Notes: a model not told the origin generated them from the letters alone. Shown: positions 34,154-43,822, numbered from the stretch's first letter. The stretch is DNA of 64,000 bases from Mangrovimicrobium sp033283385 (GCA_033283385.1 JAWMQQ010000001.1:2604001-2668000), one strand, 5' to 3'. Translations and numbers: made by a program.

Positions 34154-35220
34154 CCCGCCGCTGCGAGCGGTGCGCGGGCCGTGCGCGCACTGTGCAGGAT
34201 CTCCTCGGCCAGGGCCTCGGCAATCTCTTCGGTGGAACGATGGCTCTCGTCGGCGCGACGCAGCACTTCCCTGAGGCTGCCTTCGATACGCCCGATATGT
34301 TCCTGGCGCACGTCGTAGGATGAGCCCAGGCGCTGGTGATGCACGTCGATGATACCGCCGGCGTTCACCAGGAAATCCGGGCAGTAGAGAATACCGTGGT
34401 CGCGCAGCACCGCGGCGTCGTGCGCGGTCGCGAGCTGGTTGTTGGCGGAGCCGCAGACGATGCCCGCCCGCAGTGTCGGAATGGTGCGCTCATTGAGCAG
34501 CGCACCCATGGCGCAGGGCGCGAAGATATCGACCTGTGTAGTCAGGATATCGGCGGCATCCACCGCGACGACGCCGAGTTCCTCCACCGCGCGGCGCAGG
34601 TTGCCCTCGTTCACGTCCGCGCCAAAGACGTCTGCACCCGCGTTGCGCAGGAACTTCGCCAGGTAGTAGCCGACGTGGCCCAGGCCCTGGATCGACACCG
34701 TCAGCCCGTGCAGGGATTCGACGCCCAGCCGGTAGCGCACCGCCGCACGCATGGCGAGGTAGACACCGTAGGCAGTGCTCGGCGACGGGTCACCGCCGTA
34801 CTCGTTCTCTTCCAGGCCGCTGACCCAGCGGGTGCGCTCGGCCATCACGCGAATATCCGCGACCCCGGTACCCGAGTCCTCGGCGGCGACGTAGCGCCCG
34901 CCCTGGGCCTCGATAAAATCGCCCATTGCCAGCAGCAGCTCGCGCGTCTTGTCCTTTTGCGGATCGCCGATGATCACCGACTTGCCGCCGCCGAAGGGCA
35001 GGCCCGCCAGGGCAGACTTGTAGGTCATGCCGCGGGACAGGCGCAGCACGTCGTGCAGGGCCGCGTCCTCATCCGCGTAGGGATACATCCGGCAGCCGCC
35101 GACGGCCGGACCCAGGGTCGTGTCGTGCACGGCGATAATGGCGCGCAGGCCGGTGCCGTTATCGCTGGAAAAAGAGACCAGTTCGTGCCGGTCGTATGCG
35201 GGGGCAGAGAACACGCTCAT
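34150..35220 (-). CDS. Leucine/phenylalanine/valine dehydrogenase family protein
   Basis: The 356-residue protein is a member of the Glu/Leu/Phe/Val dehydrogenase family, NAD-dependent deaminases of amino acids. The catalytic lysines are in MTYKSALAGLPFGGGKS (Lys68, Lys80) and the Rossmann motif in IQGLGHVGYYLA. The LPFGGGKSVI form and the lack of a long N-terminal domain favour the leucine/phenylalanine group. It sits 34 bp after the IOR gene; the 2-oxo acid product of this enzyme is the substrate class of IOR. The ATG at 35220 was chosen over an upstream TTG. Confidence 0.9.
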   Translation of the reverse strand: MSVFSAPAYDRHELVSFSSDNGTGLRAIIAVHDTTLGPAVGGCRMYPYADEDAALHDVLRLSRGMTYKSALAGLPFGGGKSVIIGDPQKDKTRELLLAMGDFIEAQGGRYVAAEDSGTGVADIRVMAERTRWVSGLEENEYGGDPSPSTAYGVYLAMRAAVRYRLGVESLHGLTVSIQGLGHVGYYLAKFLRNAGADVFGADVNEGNLRRAVEELGVVAVDAADILTTQVDIFAPCAMGALLNERTIPTLRAGIVCGSANNQLATAHDAAVLRDHGILYCPDFLVNAGGIIDVHHQRLGSSYDVRQEHIGRIEGSLREVLRRADESHRSTEEIAEALAEEILHSARTARAPLAAAG

Positions 35221-35254
35221 TGCCAATCCTCGGTGTGGTTGTTGGTATTCGGTT

Positions 35255-38200
35255 TCATGCCGCGTCGACGATCTGCACCGCCGATGCCTGCACTTCGCCG
35301 CGCAATTGCGCGAGCAGGTGGTCGCGGCGCACCGCCAGTTGTTCGCGGTTGCGGTCCTTCACGTGGCCGAAGCCGCGCAGCTGGGCCGGCAGTCGCGCCA
35401 GTTCCTGCGCCGCGGCGTAGTTGTCGTCCTTCACTTCGGCCAAAACGGTATCCAGCAACGCCTCGTAGTCGGCGATGTCGCGGCGCTCCTGCTTGCGCTC
35501 TGCGGTGTAGCCGAAAATATCCAGCGGGCCGCCGCGCAGGCCGCGGAACTTCGCCAGCAGGCCGAAGGCTTTCAGCATCCAGGGGCCGTACTCGCGCTTG
35601 ATGAGGTGACCCGTGTTCGGGTCGCGCTTGCTCAGCAGCGGCGGCGCGAGGTTGAAGCGCAGCTCAACGTCGCCCTCGAACTGCTGGTGCAGCTTCTTCA
35701 GGAACTCGCCATCGCTGTACAGGCGCGCCACCTCGTACTCGTCCTTGTAAGCCATCAGCTTGAACAGGTTGCGCGCGGCGGCGACGCTGATCGAGCCGGG
35801 CTCGTTCGCCCGCGGGTCGGCGGCGCGCACGCGCTCGATACGCTGGCGGTAGCGCTCGGCGTAGGCGGCGTCCTGGTAGTCGGTGAGTCGACGCACGCGA
35901 TCCGCGACGATATCGTCGAGATTTTCCAGCCGCGGCTTCGGTGAAGGGGAAAGCTCCTCGACCAGCGCCAGCACTTTCTCCGGCTGGTGCGCACAGCGGC
36001 GGCCCCAGAGGAAGGCGCGCCTGTTGAAGTCCACCGCCACGCCGTTGAGCTCGATGGCCCGCTCCAGTGCCTCGGCGGACACCGGCACGGTGCCGCGCTG
36101 CCAGGCGAAGCCCAGCAGGAACAGGTTGGAGGCGATGGAGTCGCCCATCAACTGGGTGGCGATACGGGTGGCGTCGATGAAATGTGTCGCGCCCTCGCCC
36201 ACCTCGTCGCTGATCTTGGCCTTCATGGAGGCGCCGGGGAACTTCGCATCCGGGTTCAGGATGAAGGACGAGGTCGGCACTTCCGCCTCGTTCACCACCG
36301 CGTGGGTGCGGCCGTGGGATACCTTGCCCATGGCCTCGTAGGCGGAGGTCACCACCAGGTCGCAGCCCAGCAGCAGGTCTGCCTCGCCGGCGGGAATGCG
36401 CACCGCCTTGATGTCGTCCTGGTTCTGGCTCACCCGCACGTGGCTGACCACGGCGCCGAACTTCTGCGCCAGGCCGGTCTGGTTCATGGTGGCGCAGCCC
36501 TTGCCCTCGATGTGCGCGGCCATGGCGACCAGCGCCGCGATGGTCAGCACGCCGGTGCCGCCGACACCGGTGACCACGGTATTCCAGGGCTTGTCGAGGC
36601 CGGGCAGCTCCGGTTCCGGCAGCGGATCGAACATCGCCGCGGAGTCACCTGCGCCCGCGGGCTTGCGCAGGCCGCCGCCGAGCACGGTGACGAAACTCGG
36701 GCAGAAACCGTTGGCGCAGCTGTAGTCCTTGTTGCAGGAGCTCTGGTCGATGACGCGCTTGCGGCCGAGTTCGGTCTCCAGCGGCAGCACCGACAGGCAG
36801 TTGGATTTGACGCTGCAGTCGCCGCAGCCCTCGCAGACCGCGTCGTTGATGAACAGGCGCCTGGCCGGGTCTTCCATCAGGCCCTTCTTGCGGCGGCGGC
36901 GCTTTTCCGCGGCGCAGGTCTGCACGTAGACGATCACCGAAGTGCCCTCGTACTCGCGCAGCTCCTTTTGCAGCGCATCCATCTCGCTGCGGTCGTGCAG
37001 GGTGTAGCCGTGCACGCCGGAAAACTCGCCGCGCCAGGCATCCGGCGCGTCGGAGACCAGCGCGATCCGGCGCACGCCCTCGGCGCTCACCTGGTTAATG
37101 ACGTCGCCCACGGTGAGCGTGCCGTCGATGGGCTGGCCGCCGGTCATGGCCACTGCGTCGTTGTACAGAATCTTGTAGGTGATGTTCACGCCGGCGGACA
37201 CCGCGGCGCGGATCGCCAGCAGGCCGCTGTGGAAATAGGTGCCGTCGCCCAGGTTCTGGAACATGTGCTTCGTCTCGGTGAACGGCGCCTGGCCGATCCA
37301 GGTCGCGCCCTCGCCGCCCATCTGGGTGAAGGTGTGGGTCTCGCGGTCCGGCATCCAGGTGGCCATGTAGTGACAGCCGATACCGCCGCCGGCGCGGCTG
37401 CCCTCGGGCACTTTCGTAGACGTGTTGTGCGGACAGCCGGAGCAGAAGTGCGGCACGCGCTCGATGATCTCGCGCGGCTTCGCCAGCGAGGCTTCCTTGC
37501 TGTTGATCCAGGCGATGCGCTGTTCCATCAGTTCGGAGTGGAAGAAGCGCTTGATGCGGCTGTGGATGGCCAGGGCGACCATCGCCGGGGTCAGCTCGCC
37601 GAGGTTGGGCAGCAGGTCGCGGCCGTTCTCGTCGAACTCGCCGAACACCCGCGGGCGCGAGCCGACGGGATAGTTGTAGAGCTGGCCGGTAAGCTGGTCC
37701 TCGATGATGGAGCGCTTTTCCTCCACCACCAGGATTTCCTCCAGGCCCTCGGCGAACTCGTGGGTGGTGCGCGGCTCCAGCGGCCAGGGCATGCCCACCT
37801 TGTAGACACGCAGGCCGATCCCGGCGGCGGCCGCCTGGTCGATACCCATGTCTTCCAGCGCCTGCAACACATCGAGGTAGGCCTTGCCGGAGGTGATGAT
37901 GCCGAAGCGCGGGTTGGGGCTGTCGATGACGATGCGGTTGATACCGTTGGCGCGGGCGAACTCGCGCGCCGCGTAGATCTTGTACTTGTTCAGCCGCAGT
38001 TCCTGCTCCAGCGGCTTGTCCGGCCAGCGGCCGTGCACGCCGTCCGGCGGCAGCTGGAAATCCTCGGGGATGTGGATCTGGATACGGCCGGGGTCGATGT
38101 CGGCGGAAATCGCAGAGTCCATGTTTTCGGTGATCGCCTTGAGCGCCACCCAGCAGCCGCTGTAGCGCGACAGCTCCCAGCCGTAAACGCCGAGGTCCAG

Positions 38201-38755
38201 CACTTCCTGTACATTCGCCGGGGCCAGTACCGGCACCGAAGCGCCGATGAACATGTGCTCGGACTGGTGCGGCAGGGTGGAGGATTTGCAGGCGTGGTCG
38301 TCGCCCGCCACGGCGAGCACGCCGCCGTACTTGCTGGTACCGAAGGCGTTGGCGTGCTTGATCACGTCCATGGAGCGGTCGACGCCGGGGCCCTTGCCGT
38401 ACCACATGGAGAAGACGCCGTCGTATTTCGCGCCGGCGAACAGGTTGGTCTGCTGGCTGCCCCACACGGCAGTGGCGGCGAGGTCCTCGTTGATACCGGG
38501 CTTGAACACGACGTTGTGCTGGTCCAGCCAGGCGCGGGCGCTCCACAGGGCCTGGTCGACGCCGCCCAGGGGGGAGCCGCGGTAGCCGGAGATAAACCCG
38601 GCGGTGTTGAGGCCGCGCTGGCGGTCGCGCTGGTGCTGCAGCATCGGCAGGCGCACCAGTGCTTCAATACCGGTCATGTAGGCGTGCGTCGTGTCGAGGG
38701 CGTACTTGTCGTCCAGCGACACTTCGCGCAGGTGTACCGACTGGTCCTTACCCAT
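35255..38755 (-). CDS. Indolepyruvate ferredoxin oxidoreductase, fused alpha-beta type
   Basis: The 1166-residue enzyme oxidatively decarboxylates aryl or branched 2-oxo acids to acyl-CoA, using thiamine diphosphate and iron-sulfur clusters. An N-terminal pyrimidine-binding region (GYRGSPLGGVDQAL) is followed by VPHFCSGCPHN at about 433-442, the diphosphate-binding region with GGEGATWIGQ, cysteine clusters CEGCGDCSVKSNC and CNKDYSCANGFC at about 640-690, and a C-terminal gamma-like domain (VVTGVGGTGVLTIA). The ATG at 38755 has GGGAG six bases upstream; an earlier ATG at 38773 lacks one. Fused enzymes of this kind are common in aerobic Proteobacteria. Confidence 0.93.
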   Translation of the reverse strand: MGKDQSVHLREVSLDDKYALDTTHAYMTGIEALVRLPMLQHQRDRQRGLNTAGFISGYRGSPLGGVDQALWSARAWLDQHNVVFKPGINEDLAATAVWGSQQTNLFAGAKYDGVFSMWYGKGPGVDRSMDVIKHANAFGTSKYGGVLAVAGDDHACKSSTLPHQSEHMFIGASVPVLAPANVQEVLDLGVYGWELSRYSGCWVALKAITENMDSAISADIDPGRIQIHIPEDFQLPPDGVHGRWPDKPLEQELRLNKYKIYAAREFARANGINRIVIDSPNPRFGIITSGKAYLDVLQALEDMGIDQAAAAGIGLRVYKVGMPWPLEPRTTHEFAEGLEEILVVEEKRSIIEDQLTGQLYNYPVGSRPRVFGEFDENGRDLLPNLGELTPAMVALAIHSRIKRFFHSELMEQRIAWINSKEASLAKPREIIERVPHFCSGCPHNTSTKVPEGSRAGGGIGCHYMATWMPDRETHTFTQMGGEGATWIGQAPFTETKHMFQNLGDGTYFHSGLLAIRAAVSAGVNITYKILYNDAVAMTGGQPIDGTLTVGDVINQVSAEGVRRIALVSDAPDAWRGEFSGVHGYTLHDRSEMDALQKELREYEGTSVIVYVQTCAAEKRRRRKKGLMEDPARRLFINDAVCEGCGDCSVKSNCLSVLPLETELGRKRVIDQSSCNKDYSCANGFCPSFVTVLGGGLRKPAGAGDSAAMFDPLPEPELPGLDKPWNTVVTGVGGTGVLTIAALVAMAAHIEGKGCATMNQTGLAQKFGAVVSHVRVSQNQDDIKAVRIPAGEADLLLGCDLVVTSAYEAMGKVSHGRTHAVVNEAEVPTSSFILNPDAKFPGASMKAKISDEVGEGATHFIDATRIATQLMGDSIASNLFLLGFAWQRGTVPVSAEALERAIELNGVAVDFNRRAFLWGRRCAHQPEKVLALVEELSPSPKPRLENLDDIVADRVRRLTDYQDAAYAERYRQRIERVRAADPRANEPGSISVAAARNLFKLMAYKDEYEVARLYSDGEFLKKLHQQFEGDVELRFNLAPPLLSKRDPNTGHLIKREYGPWMLKAFGLLAKFRGLRGGPLDIFGYTAERKQERRDIADYEALLDTVLAEVKDDNYAAAQELARLPAQLRGFGHVKDRNREQLAVRRDHLLAQLRGEVQASAVQIVDAA

Positions 38756-38825
38756 GGCTGGCTCCCGATTCATTATCTGCGATAGTTTGCGGTCTGCCGG
38801 CGGAAATTGTTATTTTCGTTTAGCC

Positions 38826-38864
38826 CGATAAATCACCATGTGTGCATAAAATATTCATTTATCG
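38826..38864. promoter_or_regulatory. Inverted repeat upstream of the IOR gene
   Basis: CGATAAAT at 38826-38833 and ATTTATCG at 38857-38864 are perfect eight-base inverted repeats 23 bases apart. They lie in an AT-rich 150-bp block between the IOR gene and the MBL gene, about 70 bp before the IOR start. Spacing of about three helical turns centre to centre would suit a dimeric activator or repressor. The MBL gene is on the same strand and its transcript may also end here. The regulator is unknown. Confidence 0.45.
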
Positions 38865-38908
38865 CAAATTGCACGACTAATTCATTCCAATTCCGCCGGG
38901 ACTACCCA

Positions 38909-39880
38909 TCAGCTCTCCTGTGAGCCATAGCTCCCGGTCAGGCTGTAGTAGATCATCAGCACGACGTCATCCGGACCCACCCGGTCGCTTGCCCACGCCT
39001 TATCGTAGGCTTTGGAGGGGTTGGCCGCGAGGATGCCGTCGAGGTCGGCCCCCGAATCGATCATCCCCTGCACCCGGTTGCGGATATCCCAAAGCATGTC
39101 GCGGTACACCTGCAGGCCCGACTTGTCGCCCACCGGGCCGTGGCCGGGCACCACCTTCGTCTGGTCATCGATTCGCGCCAGTACCGCATCCAGTGCGGGA
39201 AAGTACCCGTCGATGCCGCCCCCGCCGGCGAGGTCGATGATCGGGTAGAGTCCGTTGATGTAGATGTCCCCCATGTGCACGACATTGGAGTCGGTGAAGT
39301 AGACGATGGCGTCGCCGTCGGTATGCGCGGGCGCCACGTAGAAGAATTCCACGTCGTCACCGTTGTAGTGCAGGCTGAGGGACTGCGGGAAGGTCACCAC
39401 CGGCAGGGCCGCGCGCGGTGCCGGCGGCGATACGCTCTTGAAGAACAGGTTCTCCTGTTCGTGAGTCATGCGTTCGCGGGACTTCTCCTGGGCGATGATC
39501 ACCGCCCCCTGCTCCGCCAGCGAGGCGTTGAGCCCGGTGTGGTCGCCGTGGAAATGGGTGTTCAGTACCAGCTTTACCGGCCCCGGCTGGATGGCGTGGA
39601 CGGCTGCGAGAATCTTCCCCTCGATCGGCGGAAACTCGTTGTCCACCAGCATCAGGCCATCCGGCCCCGCCGACAGCAGCATGTTGCCGCCGGAACCGTG
39701 CATGAAGTACAGCGAATCGGACAGCGGTTCCACCTCGATGCCGACATGCGGCCAGTCGAAGGAGAAGCCCCCGGCCACCTTCCAGGGCCCGTTGCGGTCG
39801 GCGGCGATCGCTGCCACCACGACGGCGAGTGAACTGGCGGCGAGAGTTGCGGCTACGGCTGCGCGGTGCTTCAGGGGCAT
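38909..39880 (-). CDS. Exported MBL-fold metallohydrolase
   Basis: The 323-residue protein has an N-terminal hydrophobic signal peptide (residues 1-27) and a metallo-beta-lactamase core with HFHGDH at 109-114, then PAHTDGD, VVHMGD and VPGHGP with the remaining metal ligands. These secreted enzymes include lactonases, class B3-like hydrolases and quinoprotein-relay-type proteins; the substrate is unknown here. The ATG at 39880 gives the signal peptide. It lies upstream of the IOR gene on the same strand, with a 150-bp gap. Confidence 0.83.
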   Translation of the reverse strand: MPLKHRAAVAATLAASSLAVVVAAIAADRNGPWKVAGGFSFDWPHVGIEVEPLSDSLYFMHGSGGNMLLSAGPDGLMLVDNEFPPIEGKILAAVHAIQPGPVKLVLNTHFHGDHTGLNASLAEQGAVIIAQEKSRERMTHEQENLFFKSVSPPAPRAALPVVTFPQSLSLHYNGDDVEFFYVAPAHTDGDAIVYFTDSNVVHMGDIYINGLYPIIDLAGGGGIDGYFPALDAVLARIDDQTKVVPGHGPVGDKSGLQVYRDMLWDIRNRVQGMIDSGADLDGILAANPSKAYDKAWASDRVGPDDVVLMIYYSLTGSYGSQES

Positions 39881-40066
39881 TCGGGAGTCCTGTTCTCAGC
39901 GGGATTGATCCCGCTGTAACGCAAACGCCGTGCCAGATCGCCACGAGGCCGGGATGCCAGGGCCTGGCTACCTCCCGGAAACCGCCGGGGCTGGAAAGTT
40001 GACCATCCGGACAAGTTTCGGCACCAAACTTGCAGCCTGTGGGAAATACCTCCCGACACCCGAGAA

Positions 40067-41113
40067 ATGCACAATCCTGAGTCAAAAACGCCGGCATGCC
40101 GCACAGCAATTGTGCTCGCCCGCCTGCTGGGCGGCTGCCTGCTGGCCGTTTGCCTGCTGTCGAACCCCGCCCGCGCCGGCAACGACCGCTTCGTTTTCAC
40201 GCTGCCCTGGCTGCCCGTGGGCGACTACGCCTACTACACTGCCGGCCTTGCGCTCGGCTTTTACCGGGATGAGGGTATAGACCTCGTCGTCAGGCGCGGC
40301 TTCGGTTCCATCGACGCCACCACCAAGCTGGGTGCCGGGCTATTCGACGCGGGTGAGGTCGACATGGCAGCGGTGATCAGCGGCCGCCTGCAGCAGGACA
40401 CCCCGGTCAAGTGTATCGCCACCAACCAGACCATCACCCCCGGCGGCTTCCTGGTGCTGGCTGACTCGGGCATCGACTCGCTGGGCGACCTCGTCGGCAG
40501 GACCATTGCCACCCAGCCAGGCAACGCCATGTTCCTGTACCTGCCGATGCTGGCCGGGCAACAGGGCTTTGACGCAAGCCGGATCAAGACCGTCAACGTG
40601 GACAACACGGCGATGGCGGGCCTGCTGCTGCGCGGCAAAGTAGATGCCGCGGCCTTCCTGGTGACCAACCAGGAATTTCTCGACCGCCAGGCCAAGCGCT
40701 TCGGCAAGTCGGTGAAGGCCATCCGCTACGCCGACTACGGCCTGGACATCTACGCGCAGTGCATCGCGGCCCCGGACGAGGTCATCGCGCAAAGGCCGGA
40801 CCTGTTGCGCCGCTTCCTGCAGGCCACCCTCAGGGCGCGCCGTTTTGCGCTGGAAAACCCGGAGAAAACCGTCGAGCTGCACCACGCCGCCTACCCCGAG
40901 ATCGACCGGGAGGACGCGCTGCTGAGCCTGCGGGCGGCGCTGCCCTACATGTTCAATCCTGTAACCGACAAATCCGGGCTGGGCCGCTTCGACATGGATC
41001 GCGTACAGGCGACCTACGACGCCGTGGTAAAGGCGCAGGGACTGACCGCCGGGGCGCCCCTGTCGGCCATCGTCGACAGCTCGATCATCGATCCCCCGGG
41101 GCCCGGGCAATGA
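40067..41113 (+). CDS. NMT1/THI5-like ABC transporter substrate-binding protein
   Basis: The 348-residue periplasmic protein has a signal peptide (about residues 14-37, ending ARAG) and the NMT1/THI5 fold of SsuA, TauA and ThiY proteins: FTLPWLPVGDYAYYTAGLALGFYRDEG followed by DMAAVISG and TIATQPGN. The ligand might be a pyrimidine (as in thiamine precursor salvage), sulfonate or similar small aromatic. ATG at 40067 was used. First gene of a coupled three-gene ABC set; overlaps the ATPase gene by four bases. Confidence 0.88.
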   Translation: MHNPESKTPACRTAIVLARLLGGCLLAVCLLSNPARAGNDRFVFTLPWLPVGDYAYYTAGLALGFYRDEGIDLVVRRGFGSIDATTKLGAGLFDAGEVDMAAVISGRLQQDTPVKCIATNQTITPGGFLVLADSGIDSLGDLVGRTIATQPGNAMFLYLPMLAGQQGFDASRIKTVNVDNTAMAGLLLRGKVDAAAFLVTNQEFLDRQAKRFGKSVKAIRYADYGLDIYAQCIAAPDEVIAQRPDLLRRFLQATLRARRFALENPEKTVELHHAAYPEIDREDALLSLRAALPYMFNPVTDKSGLGRFDMDRVQATYDAVVKAQGLTAGAPLSAIVDSSIIDPPGPGQ

Positions 41114-41901
41114 TCGAACTGCGCGACGTCGCTCACCGCTATGCCGGCCAGGCGCCGGGGAGCCATACCTTTTCCGGCGTCGACCTCGCTATCGCCCGGA
41201 ACAGCTTCGTCGCCATCGTCGGCCGCTCCGGCTGCGGCAAATCCACACTGTTGAACCTGCTCGCCGGGCTGGACCGGCCCTGCGCCGGACGCGTCAGCAT
41301 CGCCGGCAGGGAAGTGGACGGTCCCGCCGCCGGTGTCAGCCTGATGTTCCAGCAACCCAACCTCCTCCCCTGGGCCGACGTGCTGGACAACATCCTGTTC
41401 CCGCTGAAAATCGCCGGCGAAGACCTCGGGGCCGGGCGCGACTACGCACTGCGCCTGCTCGCGCTGTGCGAGATGGAAGATTACGCGGCGCACACGCCGC
41501 AGCAGCTGTCCGGCGGCATGCAGCAGCGGGTCGCCCTGTGCCGGGCGCTGGTTTCGCGGCCAGCGGTACTGTTGATGGACGAACCTTTCGGCGCGCTGGA
41601 CGCGCTGACCCGCGAGCTCATGGGCGAGGAACTGCAGCGCCTGCGCGAGCGCGAGCCGCAAACCGTGGTCATGGTCACCCACTCCATCGAGGAGGCGGTA
41701 CTGCTGGCGGACCGCGTCGTGGTGATGGCGCCGTCGCCCGGCAGGGTGCGGGAGGTCGTCGAGGTCGGGCTGCCGCGACCGCGCGACCTGGCCCGGGCCG
41801 AAAGCCGCGAGATCGCGCAGACCCTGCGCCGGATCATCTTCGAGCGGCCTGTCGAAGCCGCAACGCCCGTCGCGCGCGCACTGGAGGCCAGCCATGGCTA
41901 G
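41110..41901 (+). CDS. ABC transporter ATPase, SsuB/TauB type
   Basis: The 263-residue protein has Walker A GRSGCGKST, Q-loop MFQQPNLLPW, signature LSGGMQQR, Walker B VLLMDEPFGALD and the H-loop VTHS. QQPNLLPW and the FGALDALTRE stretch are typical of nitrate/sulfonate/taurine importers. It overlaps the binding-protein gene (ATGA) and the permease gene by eight bases. Confidence 0.93.
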   Translation: MIELRDVAHRYAGQAPGSHTFSGVDLAIARNSFVAIVGRSGCGKSTLLNLLAGLDRPCAGRVSIAGREVDGPAAGVSLMFQQPNLLPWADVLDNILFPLKIAGEDLGAGRDYALRLLALCEMEDYAAHTPQQLSGGMQQRVALCRALVSRPAVLLMDEPFGALDALTRELMGEELQRLREREPQTVVMVTHSIEEAVLLADRVVVMAPSPGRVREVVEVGLPRPRDLARAESREIAQTLRRIIFERPVEAATPVARALEASHG

Positions 41902-42667
41902 CCCGCGCCTCGCCGCCAGTCTCGCTCCACTACTTTCCATCCTCGGGGTGATAGTGGTGTGGGAAGCCTGCGTACGCCTGTTCTCCGTAGACAGTTTCCT
42001 GCTACCGGCGCCGACAGCAATCGCCGCAGCGATGCGCGAGTCGGCCGACACCCTGTGGGACAACACGCTCTTTACCCTGCGCACGCTGGCCGCGGGCTTC
42101 CTGCTGTCGGTCTGCGTGGCGCTGCCGCTGGCAATCCTGATCGCCGCATCCCGCTGGCTGGCCGCGGCCGTCTACCCGCTGCTGGTGATCATCCAGTCGA
42201 TTCCCAAGGTCGCGCTGGCGCCCATCCTCATCGTCGCCATGGGGACCAGCGAGGCGCCGCGTGTGGCCATCACCTTCCTGGTCGCCTTCTTCCCGCTGGT
42301 GATCGCCACGGCGACGGGCCTGCTGCAGACACCCGCCGACCTGTTGCGGCTGGCGCGCTCGCTCAGGGCATCGCGCTTGCAACAGCTGCTGCTGATACAG
42401 CTGCCCTACGCGGTGCCCTATATTTTTTCCGGCCTGAAGGTCTCGGCGACACTGTCGGTGATCGGCGTCGTGGTCGCGGAGTTCGTCGCCGCCGACCACG
42501 GCCTCGGTTACCTGATGACCTCGGCCATGGCCTTTTTCAACACTCCGCTGGCCTATGCCGCGATGACGGTGCTGTCGCTGATATCGATCGCGGCGTTCCA
42601 CGGCATCGGCCTGCTGCAGCAACTGCTGTTTCCATGGTCGCTGTCACAGGCACAGGCCGGCCAATAG
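41894..42667 (+). CDS. ABC transporter permease, SsuC/TauC type
   Basis: The 257-residue inner-membrane protein has six predicted helices and the BPD-transport motif region around LLRLARSLRASRLQQLLLIQLPYAVPYIFSGLKVS, with LLPAPTAI near the N-terminus as usual for this group. It completes the transporter; the 2-oxoglutarate oxygenase gene follows after 19 bp. Confidence 0.92.
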   Translation: MASPRLAASLAPLLSILGVIVVWEACVRLFSVDSFLLPAPTAIAAAMRESADTLWDNTLFTLRTLAAGFLLSVCVALPLAILIAASRWLAAAVYPLLVIIQSIPKVALAPILIVAMGTSEAPRVAITFLVAFFPLVIATATGLLQTPADLLRLARSLRASRLQQLLLIQLPYAVPYIFSGLKVSATLSVIGVVVAEFVAADHGLGYLMTSAMAFFNTPLAYAAMTVLSLISIAAFHGIGLLQQLLFPWSLSQAQAGQ

Positions 42668-42686
42668 CCGCTACGGGGGCAATCGT

Positions 42687-43727
42687 ATGGAAGAATCCGC
42701 TGTGAGCATTATCGATATCAAGGAGAGCCAGCGCGGCAGCGAGTCCGCCCGCGCGGGTTCGCGCCCCGCCGCCGCCGGCGAGATACCCGTGATCGACGTC
42801 AGCCCCATCCACGCCCAGGAGGACGGGGAAGCGCTGCTGGAAACCGGCCGGCAGATCGCCGAGGCCTGCCAGCGCATCGGCTTTTTCTACGCCGTCGGGC
42901 ACGGCGTGGAAGCGGCGACGATTGCCGGGGCCTTCGACGCCGCGCGCGAGTTTTTTGCCCTGCCCCTGCCGGAGCGGCTGCAAATCAGGCTGAACGACAA
43001 ACACCGGGGCTACATGCCCATGGGCGACACCACCGTGCCCGGCTACAGCGCCAACCTGCACCACAGTTTCGAGATGGCACTGGACCTGCCGCCGGACGAC
43101 CCGGATGTGCTCGCAGGCAAGCCGCTGCACGCGGGCAACATCTGGCCAGAATTGCCAGGATTCCGGCGGGCCGTTGAGACTTACTACCTCGAGAGCTGCG
43201 ACTTCGGTTACAAGCTGCTGCGCGCGCTTGCCGCCAGCCTCGCGCTACCTGCGGATTTCTTCCAGCGGCTGTACCGGCCCAATCCACTGGCCTCCATGCG
43301 CCTGCTGCATTACCCGCCCTGCCCCGACGATACCTACGGCATCGCACCCCACAGCGACTACGGCATCCTCACCCTGCTGCAGCAGGACGAGACCGGCGGA
43401 CTGGAGTTGTATACGCGCAACGGGCAGTGGATACAGGCGCCCTGCGTGCCCGGCGCCTATGTCGTCAACATCGGCGACCTGATGGGGCTGTGGACCAACG
43501 ACCGCTACACCTCAATGCAGCACCGGGTGCGCAACAGCGGCGAGCGCGACCGCTACTCCATCCCCATTTTCTACAACCCCGGGTTCGATACCCGCATCGA
43601 GTGCCTGCCCGGCTGCGCCTCGGCGGAGAACCCGGCAAAGTACGCAGCGGAAATCACGGGCGAGTACCTGATCGCCAATTTCAACCGGGTCTGGGAGAGC
43701 TACAAGCACCCGGGCGTGGAGGGCTGA
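42687..43727 (+). CDS. 2-oxoglutarate/Fe(II) oxygenase, isopenicillin N synthase-like
   Basis: The 346-residue protein has the double-stranded beta-helix oxygenase core with iron ligands His222, Asp224 (HSDYG) and His279 (MQHRV), and Arg289-Ser291 (RYS) for the 2-oxoglutarate carboxylate. An N-terminal DIOX_N domain (IPVIDVSPI, RIGFFYAVGHGV) precedes it. The family includes IPNS, ACC oxidase and many hydroxylases. The arrangement suggests that it hydroxylates or demethylates the compound brought in by the adjacent ABC transporter. A 30-residue polar N-terminal extension is unusual. Confidence 0.9.
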   Translation: MEESAVSIIDIKESQRGSESARAGSRPAAAGEIPVIDVSPIHAQEDGEALLETGRQIAEACQRIGFFYAVGHGVEAATIAGAFDAAREFFALPLPERLQIRLNDKHRGYMPMGDTTVPGYSANLHHSFEMALDLPPDDPDVLAGKPLHAGNIWPELPGFRRAVETYYLESCDFGYKLLRALAASLALPADFFQRLYRPNPLASMRLLHYPPCPDDTYGIAPHSDYGILTLLQQDETGGLELYTRNGQWIQAPCVPGAYVVNIGDLMGLWTNDRYTSMQHRVRNSGERDRYSIPIFYNPGFDTRIECLPGCASAENPAKYAAEITGEYLIANFNRVWESYKHPGVEG

Positions 43728-43822
43728 TCCGGCACGCCCGGGCCCGGCGGCAGTTTGCTTTACCCCCGGATTCCCGCTATTTATGCATACATGTTTCCGC
43801 AACCGGGGCCAGGGGGCATAAA

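Noticed and set aside
35987..38785. A 932-residue open frame on the plus strand
   Set aside because: It is fully antisense to the indolepyruvate oxidoreductase gene, has no recognisable motifs and consists of Ala/Gly/Val/His-rich sequence produced by high GC at codon position three.
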